Positions 34,190 through 43,671 are shown, counted from the first letter of the stretch. The stretch: DNA of 64,000 nucleotides from Paenibacillus piscarius (GCF_022234545.1 NZ_JAIEUI010000025.1:44778-108777); one strand, 5' to 3'. Notes: generated from the letters alone by a model not told the origin. Numbers and translations are program-made.

Positions 34190-35026
34190 ATGACGAGCAG
34201 AAGAAGAATGACCAATAGTATTATCTTTGTTTTATTATTAATCGGCGCAGTGTTCATGATCGGCCCGCTGCTCTGGATGCTGTCCACCTCGTTCAAGGAT
34301 AAGCAGGACGTATTCGCCTTGCCTCCGGTGTGGATTCCAAGTCCCTTCCATTTCGATAAGTACAAAGAGATCTGGGAGGCTGGCCCGCTGCTGAGCGGGA
34401 TTAGGAACAGTCTGACTATTGCGGTGACCGTGACGGTAGTAGGGACGTTTACCTCCAGTCTGGCGGCGTTTTCTTTTGCCAAATTGCGTTTTCCCGGCAA
34501 AAATAAGATATTCCTGCTGCTGCTGTCCTCGCTCATGATACCATATCCGGCGGTGATGATTCCGCAGTTCTTCATGTTCTCGAAGCTGGGCTGGATTGAC
34601 ACGCTGCTGCCGCTGATCGTTCCGGGCCTGTTCGGCAATATCGTGATGATCTTCTTCCTGCGGCAATACCTGAGCAGTGTGCCGAACGCGATCATTGAAG
34701 CGGCCAAAATTGACGGAAGCTCCTACTTCCGCCTGTACAGCTCGATTACATTCCCGCTGATCAAGCCGGCGGTCGCCGCCCAATTGATTCTGTGGTTCAT
34801 GGGCATCTGGAATGATTATCTGGCGCCGATCATCTATCTGAATTCGCCGGAGAAGCAGACGCTCCAGCTTGTTATTGCGAACTTCAATGCGACCTATGCG
34901 ATTCAGACGGACTATCCGCTGATTATGGCGGCTTCGATTATTGCCCTGCTGCCGATGCTGATCATCTTCCTGGTGTTCCAGAAGCAAATTATCGAATCTG
35001 TAGCCATCTCCGGCGTTAAGGGATAA
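34190..35026 (+). CDS. Sugar ABC importer permease (MalG/UgpE type)
   Basis: 278 residues with six helices. The EAA loop is NAIIEAAKIDGSSYFRLYSS, and the C-terminal VAISGVKG is typical of this subfamily. GGGGAGGAG precedes the ATG. It is the second membrane subunit of the importer and is followed after 29 bases by the GH43 gene. Confidence 0.94.
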   Translation: MTSRRRMTNSIIFVLLLIGAVFMIGPLLWMLSTSFKDKQDVFALPPVWIPSPFHFDKYKEIWEAGPLLSGIRNSLTIAVTVTVVGTFTSSLAAFSFAKLRFPGKNKIFLLLLSSLMIPYPAVMIPQFFMFSKLGWIDTLLPLIVPGLFGNIVMIFFLRQYLSSVPNAIIEAAKIDGSSYFRLYSSITFPLIKPAVAAQLILWFMGIWNDYLAPIIYLNSPEKQTLQLVIANFNATYAIQTDYPLIMAASIIALLPMLIIFLVFQKQIIESVAISGVKG

Positions 35027-35055
35027 TGGGTACATATACAGAAGGAGAAACCATA

Positions 35056-36024
35056 ATGAATACCAATAGAGACTATACCAATCCGCTGGTCGAGCAGCGG
35101 GCCGACCCTTGGGTCTACAAGCATACGGACGGCTATTATTATTTCACAGCCTCTGTACCGGAATATGACCGGATTGAAGTGCGCAGAGCTACGAGTATAG
35201 AAGGCTTAAGAGAAGCTGAGCCGGTGGTTGTCTGGCGCAAGTATGAGAGCGGTCCGCTCAGCGCCAACATCTGGGCACCTGAAATTCATTACATGGACGG
35301 CAAATGGTATATCTATTTCGCCGCTGCCCGCACCACGGAGACGAAGGAGGGGCTGTTCGACCACCGGATGTATGTGCTGGAGAATACTGCGGCGAATCCG
35401 CTGGAGGGCCAGTGGACGGAGAAAGGCCAGATGAAGACGGCCTGGGAATCCTTCGCTCTGGACGCCACGACCTTCGAGCATAAGGGCGTATACTACTATG
35501 TATGGGCGCAAAAGGACCCCGATATCGACGGCAACTCCAACCTGTACATCTCCGCGATGGAGAATGGCTGGACACTCACCGGTCCGCAGACGATGATCTC
35601 TATCCCAGAATATCCGTGGGAGGTGATCGGGTTCAAAGTGAATGAAGGAGCAGCCGTGCTGAAGCGGGGCGGCAAGATCTTCATGACCTTCTCGGCCAGC
35701 GCCACCGATCACAATTATTGTATGGGGCTGCTTACCGCCGATGAGGACAGCGACCTGCTGGATGCGGCCTCCTGGGTCAAGCATCCCGAGCCGGTGTTCC
35801 AGACCTGCGAGGAGAACGGCCAGTATGGCCCGGGGCATAACAGCTTCACCGTGGATGAGGATGGCGCGGATGTGCTGATCTACCACGCCCGCAACTATAA
35901 GGAGATCAAGGGTGATCCGCTCTACGACCCGAACCGCCATACCCGGGCCCAGCGCCTGCACTGGAACGAAGACGGTACGCCGGACTTCGGAGTGCCGGTG
36001 AAGGACGGCCGGGACAGGTTCTGA
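35056..36024 (+). CDS. Glycoside hydrolase family 43 (arabinofuranosidase type)
   Basis: 322 residues, a single five-bladed propeller without a signal peptide. The catalytic trio is visible: Asp17 in QRADPWVYKH, Asp136 in SFALDATTFEH and Glu197 in GFKVNEGAAV. The SANIWAPEIHYMDGKWYIYF block is typical of GH43. The ATG at 35056, with AAGGAG upstream, is preferred over the one at 35026, which lies next to the permease stop. It probably removes arabinose (or xylose) from imported oligosaccharides inside the cell. The exact substrate cannot be set by sequence alone. Confidence 0.92.
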   Translation: MNTNRDYTNPLVEQRADPWVYKHTDGYYYFTASVPEYDRIEVRRATSIEGLREAEPVVVWRKYESGPLSANIWAPEIHYMDGKWYIYFAAARTTETKEGLFDHRMYVLENTAANPLEGQWTEKGQMKTAWESFALDATTFEHKGVYYYVWAQKDPDIDGNSNLYISAMENGWTLTGPQTMISIPEYPWEVIGFKVNEGAAVLKRGGKIFMTFSASATDHNYCMGLLTADEDSDLLDAASWVKHPEPVFQTCEENGQYGPGHNSFTVDEDGADVLIYHARNYKEIKGDPLYDPNRHTRAQRLHWNEDGTPDFGVPVKDGRDRF

Positions 36025-36058
36025 TGATTAATTAGTTATGCAGAGTTACTCCGATATA

Positions 36059-36102
36059 GAGGTAGTCCGGGACAAGGATGTTGTCCTGGGCTGCCTCTTT
36101 TT
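36059..36102 (+). terminator. Intrinsic terminator after the GH43 gene
   Basis: GAGGTAGTCCGGGACAA pairs with TTGTCCTGGGCTGCCTC, with scattered mismatches, then TTTTT. Confidence 0.88.
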
Positions 36103-36187
36103 GCCGAAGCGTCACATTAGGCTAAGGCTCATGCGTAGTACAGAATATAAAGAGGTCAAGAGAGACTTCACGGAAAGGGGTGAGAAC

Positions 36188-36790
36188 ATGGACGAAATGG
36201 ACCTGGATCTGCAGCAGATGATCCCGGATATCCTCAACGGGGACACGGCCCGGTTTGAACTGATCATGCAACGGTATCAGAGACGGATTTTCTCGTATTG
36301 CTATCATATGTTAGGTCATTATTCAGAAGCGGAAGACTGTACGCAGGAGGTATTCATTAAGACTTTCCGCAAGCTGGACCAATACAACCTGGAGAGGCCG
36401 TTTGAAGCCTGGTTGTACGCCATTGCTTCTAATTGCTGTATCGACATCATCCGCAAGCGAAGATTAAGTAAATATTTTCCGGTCTTGTACCGGAGCGATG
36501 AACATAACCGGCCTGTAGATCAAGCCATTGAGGACACCTATTACAATGAGCATGTGCTGCGGGCGATGTCCAAATTGACGCCGGAGGAACGAAGTCTGCT
36601 GATTCTGCGCTGTGTGGAGGATAAGGATTATAAGGAAATTGCAGACATTATGCAGCAGAACAGCAGCAGTCTCCGCAAAAAATTTGAACGCACAGCAGCA
36701 AAATTCAGAAAGTATCATGCTCATATTCAAGGAGGGCGACCGGATGGATCACGACAACCACAATCAAGACCTCAGAACCATATTTCATAA
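36188..36790 (+). CDS. ECF-type RNA polymerase sigma factor
   Basis: 200 residues. Sigma region 2 is visible in CYHMLGHYSEAEDCTQEVFI and AWLYAIASNCCIDIIRKRRL; region 4 is LTPEERSLLILRCVEDKDY followed by KEIADIM. The start at 36188 follows GAAAGGGGTGAGAAC; this same leader precedes the sigma gene at 39598. The upstream in-frame extension lies over a terminator and is rejected. The 3' end overlaps the next gene, a likely membrane anti-sigma factor, by 47 bases. Confidence 0.92.
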   Translation: MDEMDLDLQQMIPDILNGDTARFELIMQRYQRRIFSYCYHMLGHYSEAEDCTQEVFIKTFRKLDQYNLERPFEAWLYAIASNCCIDIIRKRRLSKYFPVLYRSDEHNRPVDQAIEDTYYNEHVLRAMSKLTPEERSLLILRCVEDKDYKEIADIMQQNSSSLRKKFERTAAKFRKYHAHIQGGRPDGSRQPQSRPQNHIS

Positions 36791-37676
36791 CATCAAAGTT
36801 CCTGAGGCGGATGTAACAAAAGCAGTGATGAACCTATTGGAGGATAAGCAAATGAATAAACGTGTACCTTTCTTTACTAAATATAAGCTCAGTACTTTTG
36901 CGGTATTGGCATCCTTATTGTTAGCCTCATCGGCCTTTGCAGCCACGCAGCTAATTACGTTGACGAATGGTAAAGGGGATGTGGTCTATGAAGAAAAGAA
37001 ATTTGAGAAGTCGATGATTCCGGATCATACGAAGGAAAAGCAACTGCGCAGCTTGAAGGCACAGGGTCTGGCCCAAGACTTGCTGCAGCCGGGGCAAGCG
37101 GCAGCCTTCTATATGGCAGGAGATGATACTGAAGGAGAGCTGTATATCAGGAGAGGACCAGGCTTCGGGTTCACGGATGCCGCTTCACTTCGCGGTGAGC
37201 TGAAGCAGTCCGGCGCGCTTATTTTGGATACATTGCAGAGTAAATATGACTTTGCAACAGGTTCATTGACGTATAATTCGGACCCGCTCACAGAGCAGAA
37301 TGAAGCTGAATTGACCGCACAATTGGCACAAGAAGCCCGGAAGTCCAAAGAAGGATACGCCATGAAAAGCCTTAATGTGTCTAAAGAGAGCTGGAGTATG
37401 ATCCTCACGTATAAAGGGGAAGGGCAAACCATTCTTGTTCAGCCGATGCGATTGAATGAGAAGCTAACGATCCATCTTCCTGAGGAATCCTCGGCAGAGA
37501 CCATTAGTGCCGATGGGGTAGACATGCTGTACTCCTTATATCCAAGCGGAAGTCAAGGTATCCGGTTCATTCACAATATTCCCGGCAGCGAATATCATAT
37601 CGTCTATTATATTGAGGCTACTAAGGGGGTTGCCAAGGAGGAACTGCTGGCGATCGCCAAGGCTTATTTGCAGTAA
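36744..37676 (+). CDS. Probable membrane-bound anti-sigma factor
   Basis: 310 residues. The cytoplasmic N-terminus (about 45 residues) is followed by a single membrane helix FAVLASLLLASSAFAATQLI, then a large extracytoplasmic region without recognised motifs. Overlap with the upstream sigma gene and this topology are typical of sigma/anti-sigma pairs. AAGGAGGG lies 6 bases before the ATG. The signal sensed is unknown. Confidence 0.75.
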   Translation: MDHDNHNQDLRTIFHNIKVPEADVTKAVMNLLEDKQMNKRVPFFTKYKLSTFAVLASLLLASSAFAATQLITLTNGKGDVVYEEKKFEKSMIPDHTKEKQLRSLKAQGLAQDLLQPGQAAAFYMAGDDTEGELYIRRGPGFGFTDAASLRGELKQSGALILDTLQSKYDFATGSLTYNSDPLTEQNEAELTAQLAQEARKSKEGYAMKSLNVSKESWSMILTYKGEGQTILVQPMRLNEKLTIHLPEESSAETISADGVDMLYSLYPSGSQGIRFIHNIPGSEYHIVYYIEATKGVAKEELLAIAKAYLQ

Positions 37677-37712
37677 TTCGCAGGAATCAGCGGATAAAAG
37701 ACTATAAAAATG

Positions 37713-37750
37713 AAGCCTTTAGCCCACCAGCAGCGTGGGACTAAAGGCTT
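37713..37750. terminator. Bidirectional terminator between the two sigma modules
   Basis: AAGCCTTTAG(C/T)CCCAC pairs with its complement over GCAGCAG-like loop bases. A-rich sequence on one side and T-rich on the other serve both converging genes. Confidence 0.85.
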
Positions 37751-37758
37751 TGAATGTT

Positions 37759-39063
37759 TTATTTGCCCCCTACAGGGACTTGAATGGTCTCTCGATAGAA
37801 TTTGATATAGTGGAAACCGTCCATTTGCAGGGATTGAGGCTGCTCGTCTGTCGGGAAGGAGTACGTTCGCTCCCACAGGATATTACCGTTCTTAAGGTCC
37901 CATTGCCTTGAATCGGAGATAGAGGATACAGATACGGTCTTGCCTCCAGCCTGAACGGCTAAAGTATCCTTGTCCAGCATCGTGAATTGCTTGCCGGCAA
38001 TCACAATATCATAGCCGCTATTGGTTTGGGTGACGCTGCGAATCCAGAGCTTCTCCTGGCCCACTTGCACAGAACGGTCCGAGGGAGAGGCCAGGGAGAT
38101 CGGCTGTTCGACCTTCTGGTAGCCGCTAAAGTTATCCAATACCAGCTCCACACGCTGCGGCTTGTCTGTCGGCAGTACATCATATTCAATCTGGAACTCT
38201 ACTACTCCCGTTTTCTCATTGACACCCGACCGCGTGGACAGGTAATTTGTTTCCGTTCCGTTGACATACAGCTTGGTTACAGCAAAGAATCGCGGATGTT
38301 CTCCGTTATCCATCTCATAATGTCCCTTCACAATGGTGGAGGTAGGGGAAGCGGTAATCGTGTCATAATAGACGGTTCCCTGATCCACCGGAACGGCTTG
38401 ATGAATATCGGCGACCAGGATGCTTTTCATGGCTTTACTGGCGTCAAAATTAAAGGAGAGCTTGGACACAGCAGGCTTCTCTTCGCCCTGATAGCTGTAT
38501 ATAGTAAGGGTCAGATTTCTGGCGAACGGACTGACCGGCTCGAATTTGTATATTCCATCAAACCGGGTTTTGTCCTTATAGTAACCACCGCCACTTGTCG
38601 ATGAAGAGTTTGTCAAAAAACCTGTAATACGGTCTAATGCATACAATGACGCCGGCTCCTCATCGAACACCTCTCCCGGCGGCGGGGTGATGCTGTAATA
38701 CATCAGGAGAGCATTATCATCCGCAATTACTCCGTTAATCGTGAATACAATCCCGTTCTCCAGCTTCATACTTTTGTTAACGGTCTGTCCGTAGCCGTGC
38801 TCCGCGACGCCGGAGAATCCAAGCGTGTACAGTTCAGTCTGGTTAAACAGCTTCCCGCCATAATAAGCCAGCGCGGGATACTGATAGACGCCCACCATCA
38901 GCAGCAGGGCAGCGGCGGCTGTAGCCACCCAGGTCCGCGCTTGTCCCGCCCTTGATTTCCGTCTAACCGGCGCCTGCTCCAGCGCCTTCCGCAATCTGCC
39001 TTCAAGTTCTGACGGCGTCATGGTCTGCTGATGGCTCTGTAATCTCTCCTCGATCGTTCTCAT
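37759..39063 (-). CDS. DUF4179-type membrane regulator (anti-sigma-like)
   Basis: 434 residues. A ~45-residue cytoplasmic part is followed by a membrane helix (WVATAAAALLLMVGVY) and an external region beginning GGKLFNQTELYTLGFSG, as in DUF4179 proteins that accompany ECF sigma factors. The ATG at 39063 with GGAGGTG 7 bases upstream is preferred over an earlier frame start at 39072. It overlaps the 3' end of the sigma gene at 39002-39598, so the two are co-translated. Confidence 0.85.
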   Translation of the reverse strand: MRTIEERLQSHQQTMTPSELEGRLRKALEQAPVRRKSRAGQARTWVATAAAALLLMVGVYQYPALAYYGGKLFNQTELYTLGFSGVAEHGYGQTVNKSMKLENGIVFTINGVIADDNALLMYYSITPPPGEVFDEEPASLYALDRITGFLTNSSSTSGGGYYKDKTRFDGIYKFEPVSPFARNLTLTIYSYQGEEKPAVSKLSFNFDASKAMKSILVADIHQAVPVDQGTVYYDTITASPTSTIVKGHYEMDNGEHPRFFAVTKLYVNGTETNYLSTRSGVNEKTGVVEFQIEYDVLPTDKPQRVELVLDNFSGYQKVEQPISLASPSDRSVQVGQEKLWIRSVTQTNSGYDIVIAGKQFTMLDKDTLAVQAGGKTVSVSSISDSRQWDLKNGNILWERTYSFPTDEQPQSLQMDGFHYIKFYRETIQVPVGGK

Positions 39064-39598
39064 AACGGTCACCTCCGATCATAGCTTTCAATTTCTGCAG
39101 TCCCTGCGAGATTCTGGACTTGATGGTGCCCACCGGCGCTTCGGTGATATCGGCAATGGCCTGATAAGGCAGGTCATGGACATAACGCAGCTCAATCGCC
39201 TCCCGCTGCCGGGGATTTAACCGGGCGAGCAGGACCGACAGATCCGCTTCAGACTCGGTGTAACTGTACGGGTTAGCCTCAGTCCATGCCTCCATGGCAG
39301 GCTCTGGCGCTTCCTCCGCGGCAAGCGGTACGAACCGGTTCTGCTGGCGGAGGACCGTTTTGCAGCGGTTAACCAGAATCGTCTTGCTCCAGCTGTAGAA
39401 GGACTCGCGCTTCTGGAGTTGCACTACCTTCTCATAGAGCGTAACGATCATATCCTCCATGACATCCATCGCATCATGCTCATTGCCCATATAACTGTAG
39501 GCGAGACGATAATAAGCATCCTGCTCAGCCAGAATAAGTTCCAGTAGTGCCTCTTTGTTGCCGCGCTGCGCTGCTCTGACAAGACGGCTTATATTCAT
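39002..39598 (-). CDS. ECF-type RNA polymerase sigma factor
   Basis: 198 residues. Region 2 is in YRLAYSYMGNEHDAMDVMED and KTILVNRCKTVLRQQNR. Region 4 is ARLNPRQREAIELRYVHDLP followed by YQAIADIT and VGTIKSRISQGL. The leader GAAAGGGGTGAGAAC before the ATG is identical over 18 bases (including ATG) to that of the sigma gene at 36188. It pairs with the DUF4179 regulator. Confidence 0.93.
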   Translation of the reverse strand: MNISRLVRAAQRGNKEALLELILAEQDAYYRLAYSYMGNEHDAMDVMEDMIVTLYEKVVQLQKRESFYSWSKTILVNRCKTVLRQQNRFVPLAAEEAPEPAMEAWTEANPYSYTESEADLSVLLARLNPRQREAIELRYVHDLPYQAIADITEAPVGTIKSRISQGLQKLKAMIGGDRYENDRGEITEPSADHDAVRT

Positions 39599-39664
39599 GT
39601 TCTCACCCCTTTCACAGATAAGAGTGCCGGAGTGCCCTGAAAGTTCATTATGACCATAAAAAAA

Positions 39665-39715
39665 TCTCCATAGCCGGTTCCCCGGGAAAAAACAGCCCTT
39701 GGGAAGCTACGGAGA
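39665..39715 (-). terminator. Intrinsic terminator after the AraC gene at 39769
   Basis: On the minus strand TCTCCGTAGC pairs with GGCTATGGAGA, with an inner CCC/GGG stem, and runs into TTTTTTT. Confidence 0.85.
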
Positions 39716-39768
39716 ATATACGTACGGGTAAGTGATGCCTGCGTCATCATTCTCTGCGGATCAGTGGT

Positions 39769-40644
39769 TCATTCATAGAACAGCAGGCGCTTCGCATAAG
39801 CGTTGCGGAACTCGGTGGGGGTGAGGCCGACGATTTTTTTGAACGATTTCATGAAATTGTGGCAGTCCTTATAGCCGAGCTGCAGCGAGACTTCACTGAC
39901 ATTCTGGTTGGTGTCGGTCAGCAGGAACTTGGCCAGCTCCATCTTCTGCTGCAGAATATATTGCTTCAGGGAGATCCCGGAGATCACGGTGAACATATGG
40001 GAGAGATATTTCTCATTATAGCCAAAATAAGCGGCGATCTGGGACACCTTGATGTGCTCGCTGCGGCTCCATTTGATGTAGTCCACGATGTCGTTGTAGA
40101 GCTGCTCCTGCTTCGTTCTCCGGGACGGATCGGCCCCGGCAGTGCGGGTCTGGTTGTACAACTCGCAGAGAATGACCGTGGACATATAGTTGTTAAGGAC
40201 CGTGTGGTTATAGCTCCGTACCGAATCCTGCAATTGCTTCATCATGACGATGATCTTCTCCAGATTGCGCAGCGTTCCGTATTGGGGCAGGTGAATCACC
40301 TGGTCTTCCTGGCCGCCGGGCGGAGGAGGAGGATTCGTCATCGTCAGGCCGCCGTTCGCTGCCAAGCTGCCGTCCGCCGCCTGATAATGCAGCCAATAGA
40401 AGCTGCAATCCGAGGGCTTGTACCCGTATTGCCGGGTCAGCGGGGGGAGCAGCAGGTATTCGCCCTTGGAGACTGTGAACTTCTGGTTGTCACCCGCGAG
40501 ATAGAGCACGCCCCGGGTCATGACAATCAGCTCATAGTCCTGCAGGATCCGGCTTAAGTGAATCCACTCCGCAGAGGGAGCGACGAATTTGCCCGTCATC
40601 TCCAGGGTTACCGGCTTATCCACGGTCAGCTCGAATGCAGTCAT
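39769..40644 (-). CDS. AraC-family regulator with cupin sensor
   Basis: 291 residues. An N-terminal cupin-like sugar-sensing domain (ILQDYELIVMTRGVLYLAG; KGEYLLLPPLTRQYGY) is followed by a C-terminal double helix-turn-helix (IKVSQIAAYFGYNEKYLSHM; NVSEVSLQLGYKDCHNFMKS). It lies downstream of the GH127 gene on the same strand, separated by a hairpin, so it may regulate that gene. The ligand is probably an arabinose-type sugar by context. Confidence 0.9.
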   Translation of the reverse strand: MTAFELTVDKPVTLEMTGKFVAPSAEWIHLSRILQDYELIVMTRGVLYLAGDNQKFTVSKGEYLLLPPLTRQYGYKPSDCSFYWLHYQAADGSLAANGGLTMTNPPPPPGGQEDQVIHLPQYGTLRNLEKIIVMMKQLQDSVRSYNHTVLNNYMSTVILCELYNQTRTAGADPSRRTKQEQLYNDIVDYIKWSRSEHIKVSQIAAYFGYNEKYLSHMFTVISGISLKQYILQQKMELAKFLLTDTNQNVSEVSLQLGYKDCHNFMKSFKKIVGLTPTEFRNAYAKRLLFYE

Positions 40645-40737
40645 GTCTGTAGTCTCCTCTCAGGCCCGGCAGGCCTCCACCTGATGTTGCTTTCCATTAT
40701 TCCGCATTCTATGGATGAAGTAAAGCGCACAGCCAAC

Positions 40738-40777
40738 AGGCCATCCCGGACGCAGCAGGCAGCACCCGGAATGGCCT
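40738..40777. terminator. Hairpin between GH127 and AraC genes
   Basis: AGGCCATCCCGG pairs with CCGGAATGGCCT (one mismatch) around a 16-base loop. U-runs are poor on both strands, so its strength as a terminator is uncertain. Confidence 0.5.
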
Positions 40778-40798
40778 TATGATTAAGGTGTGAGAGAT

Positions 40799-43396
40799 TT
40801 ATTCCTGTACAATCGTGACTGCGTACTCCTGCGCCGTGAGATGATCCTCGGCCTTCACCGTGAGGCTCAGCTCTGTTTTGCTCTGCGCCAGCCTGATTTC
40901 ACGCGGCAGCGCGTCCTCGATAAGAATTCCGTCCACATAGACCAGTGCATTCTTGTGTGCAGGGGTGACATTCATCTGCACGCGGTCAGCCGTGCGCGGC
41001 ACGGTTAAGGTATAGGCGGTTACCCCGCCGCTGAAGGAGGTGGAGAGAGTACCTTCGCTGAAGGTAAGCTGGCTCAGCCGGGTGCTGTGATCATAGCCGG
41101 TCATCATGCGCAGCAAATCGAAGATCCCGTTCTCCCGCCCCGGAATCACGAACTTGACCGTAACTTCCGTCTTGCTGCCCACCGCTCCGGCGGAGATCAG
41201 ATAACGGCGGCCATAAAAGCTGCGCGCCTGATCGGTATGCAGCGTCTCGCTGGCAATCTGCTCACCGTCCACATAAATCTCAATCTCCCTGCCATTGTTG
41301 CCTGAGAAGTAGGTAACCGAGAGGTAATTGTCTGAACGCGGCGCAACCTTCATCCGGTAGCTGAACCAGCCGCCCTGCTCCGCCTTGCGGATATTGTAGC
41401 CGTCCCATGTCGCCACGGACGTATTCTCGCCCTCAATCCCATGCTCCAGCTCGTACTGGTCGTTGCCGACAGGCAGGCTGTCCAGCGTAGCGTCCTCCAC
41501 GCGCTGCCGGAGCTTGCCCTGGAGAATATGCTCCTGCAGCTCGGCCGAATCGGCCTCTACCAGCCGCCAGTAGATGCCGTACCGCTCCTCATGCTGCTTG
41601 TAATGAGGGGTAAAGACCAGATGGCCGTCTTCGTCCGTTCCCTGCAGGGCGAAGGCCAGCTCCTCCTGCGGAAGCCGCACGACACGGTCCGCGAGCTGCG
41701 CAAGCCAGGCCTCCGGGCTCTCATTCACTGTGGTGATGAAATCCTTCACCAGCATGTTACGGGTCGGAACGCTAACCGCTACGCCTGTGGCCGACACGGA
41801 CAGATCGTCCTGTCCCAGAGCGGCGCTCAGCACCACCGGGCCGTATTTGAAGGCAATGACCTGGCGGGCATCCGGCAGGTTGAAATACGTGAGCTTCATC
41901 GGCAGGCGGAGCTGGAGCGTGTCACCGTCTTCCCACACTTTGCGGATGACCAGATAATTCCCGTCCCCGGCGGCGTCCGCAGGCATCCCGTTCAGAAGCA
42001 GCTCCGGCGCACCGGCCAGCCAGTCCGGCAGACGGAGCCTCAGCGCCAGTGCTTCGGGCTGTGGCTGCTGTGTTTTTACCGTGAATTGGACCGTATCGCT
42101 ATAAGGCAGGTTAGCCGACTGGGTCAAGAGCAGGCCGTGTGCCGTTGAATTCAGCGTGGAGCTTATATACTGATTGACCACAATGCTGGCGGCATTATGG
42201 AAGTACAGGCTGTCATTCAGCTTGGTGAAGCTCTCCATGCCGGTCCCGGTGCAGCACCAGAAGTGCTCGAACGGGGAGCTGTACACCTTGAAGTACCCTG
42301 TCGCCATCGGCTGAAAATACATCGTCATCCCCGTATGCGGATGCTGCGACGACACAATCGCATTCAGGTACGTGTTCTCGTAGAAGTCGGCGTACCGCGC
42401 TTCCCCGGTGATTCGGAACAGCTCGCGGGTCAGCTTGAGCATATTGTAGGTGTTGCAGGTCTCCGCCGTGAAGTTGGACCGCTCCCGGTCCAGCATATCC
42501 GGGTCGCCGAAATGCTCCCACTCGCTGTTGCCGCCGGTAATGTAGCTGTGATGATAGACCACCATGTCCCAGAACTGCTTGGCCGCCTCCAGATAAAAGA
42601 CTTCACTCTCCCCAAGCGTCCGGTAACGGTTCAGCGCACCGAGGAACTTCGGAATGGTCGTATTGGCATGTTTGCCTTTGAGGATATCCTTGCCCTCACG
42701 GACAGGCGCGAACAAGCTCAGCTCGTCGAAGCTGTGGGCGGCGCTCAAGTGCTCCGCTTTCCCGGTGATTTTGTAGAGCTCATACAGGCAATCGTTCATC
42801 CCGCCATATTCCACAGATAATACGCGCTGATGGATCTCCTCTGTCCAGGAGGAGGTGCGGCGGTAGACCCAATCCCCGAGCCGCTCCGCCAGCGCATAAG
42901 CAGCTTCGTTGCCCGTTGCCGAGTAGGCGGCAGTCAGCCCGGCGATAATCTTGTGCATCGTGTACCACGGCACCCAGGCCGGCTGCTTATTCTCGACATT
43001 ATCAAACAGCTGCTCGCCGAAGGCGGACAGGTAACCGCTCTCATGCTGGCACAGGACCAGCTCCTCCAGCAGGTACTTCAGCCTCAGCGCAAGCGCATCG
43101 TCCCTGGTGGCGGCATACGCCTGCGACAGGGCCGACAGATAATGGCCCAGCGTATGGCCGCGGATCTCGGTATTCTCCCAGCCGGGATATTTCTCGCCCT
43201 TCGGCGGCAGGCCACGGTTCTCGCGGAAGCCTGCGAGCAGGCGGTCGGGATCATAGCTGGTGAGATAGTCGACCTCTCTGGCGAAGGCGTTGACGATATA
43301 TGGAGCGGATATGGAGACCTGGTCCAGGCGGTAATCCTGATAGAGCGGTGTGCCCGGAGTCTGGGCCGCTGGCTGCGGCGGGGGTGTAATTGTCAC
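40799..43396 (-). CDS. GH127 beta-L-arabinofuranosidase
   Basis: 865 residues. It matches the GH127 (former DUF1680) family. The zinc/cysteine site seen in the characterised enzyme HypBA1 is conserved: Glu312 and Cys314 in FTAETCNTYNML, and the Cys381-Cys382 pair in FEHFWCCTGTGMES, the second motif holding the nucleophilic Cys. The (alpha/alpha)-barrel fills residues ~20-400; beta-sandwich domains and a C-terminal Ig-like region (about 770-865) extend it beyond the ~650 residues usual for the family. The start is GTG with GAGG 8 bases upstream. There is no signal peptide, so it acts on imported beta-arabinofuranosides. Confidence 0.93.
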   Translation of the reverse strand: MTITPPPQPAAQTPGTPLYQDYRLDQVSISAPYIVNAFAREVDYLTSYDPDRLLAGFRENRGLPPKGEKYPGWENTEIRGHTLGHYLSALSQAYAATRDDALALRLKYLLEELVLCQHESGYLSAFGEQLFDNVENKQPAWVPWYTMHKIIAGLTAAYSATGNEAAYALAERLGDWVYRRTSSWTEEIHQRVLSVEYGGMNDCLYELYKITGKAEHLSAAHSFDELSLFAPVREGKDILKGKHANTTIPKFLGALNRYRTLGESEVFYLEAAKQFWDMVVYHHSYITGGNSEWEHFGDPDMLDRERSNFTAETCNTYNMLKLTRELFRITGEARYADFYENTYLNAIVSSQHPHTGMTMYFQPMATGYFKVYSSPFEHFWCCTGTGMESFTKLNDSLYFHNAASIVVNQYISSTLNSTAHGLLLTQSANLPYSDTVQFTVKTQQPQPEALALRLRLPDWLAGAPELLLNGMPADAAGDGNYLVIRKVWEDGDTLQLRLPMKLTYFNLPDARQVIAFKYGPVVLSAALGQDDLSVSATGVAVSVPTRNMLVKDFITTVNESPEAWLAQLADRVVRLPQEELAFALQGTDEDGHLVFTPHYKQHEERYGIYWRLVEADSAELQEHILQGKLRQRVEDATLDSLPVGNDQYELEHGIEGENTSVATWDGYNIRKAEQGGWFSYRMKVAPRSDNYLSVTYFSGNNGREIEIYVDGEQIASETLHTDQARSFYGRRYLISAGAVGSKTEVTVKFVIPGRENGIFDLLRMMTGYDHSTRLSQLTFSEGTLSTSFSGGVTAYTLTVPRTADRVQMNVTPAHKNALVYVDGILIEDALPREIRLAQSKTELSLTVKAEDHLTAQEYAVTIVQE

Positions 43397-43452
43397 TTTT
43401 GCATCCTCATTCCTATAGGTTCTGTAGGGCCGATGCTGGTATGCATCCTATG

Positions 43453-43464
43453 TATAAGCTTATA
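43453..43464. promoter_or_regulatory. 12-bp perfect palindrome upstream of GH127
   Basis: TATAAGCTTATA lies 57 bases before the GH127 start on the minus strand. Symmetry and position suit an operator, though the AT-rich centre could also be chance. Confidence 0.3.
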
Positions 43465-43594
43465 GATAAAGGGATCGCCGGTAAATAGTGATAGGATTGA
43501 ATATGTGTGAAAAGGTTAGATTCGCGGAATGAGTCAGCGGACGGAACATAATAGTCTTTCGGTTACATCTTGCCCGCGCGCCCTGCACCAGCCG

Positions 43595-43671
43595 AATGTG
43601 ATCGGTTTTTCGATTATATTTGGTCCGCACAGTATCATCTGTCGCAATGTGATCGGTTTTTCGATTACATT
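43595..43671. repeat. Two-copy array of the 51-bp stem-loop repeat
   Basis: Cores at 43595-43620 and 43646-43671 are exactly 51 bases apart. Each consists of arms AATGTGATCG and CGATTAYATT around GTTTTT. The 25 bases between cores resemble the inter-core part of the 48.86-kb array (GGTCCGCACAGTATCATC). The array runs in the opposite orientation to that one. Confidence 0.8.

Noticed and set aside
36038..36187. N-terminal extension of the ECF sigma factor
   Set aside because: It covers an intrinsic terminator, and the family starts at the Met after GAAAGGGGTGAGAAC.
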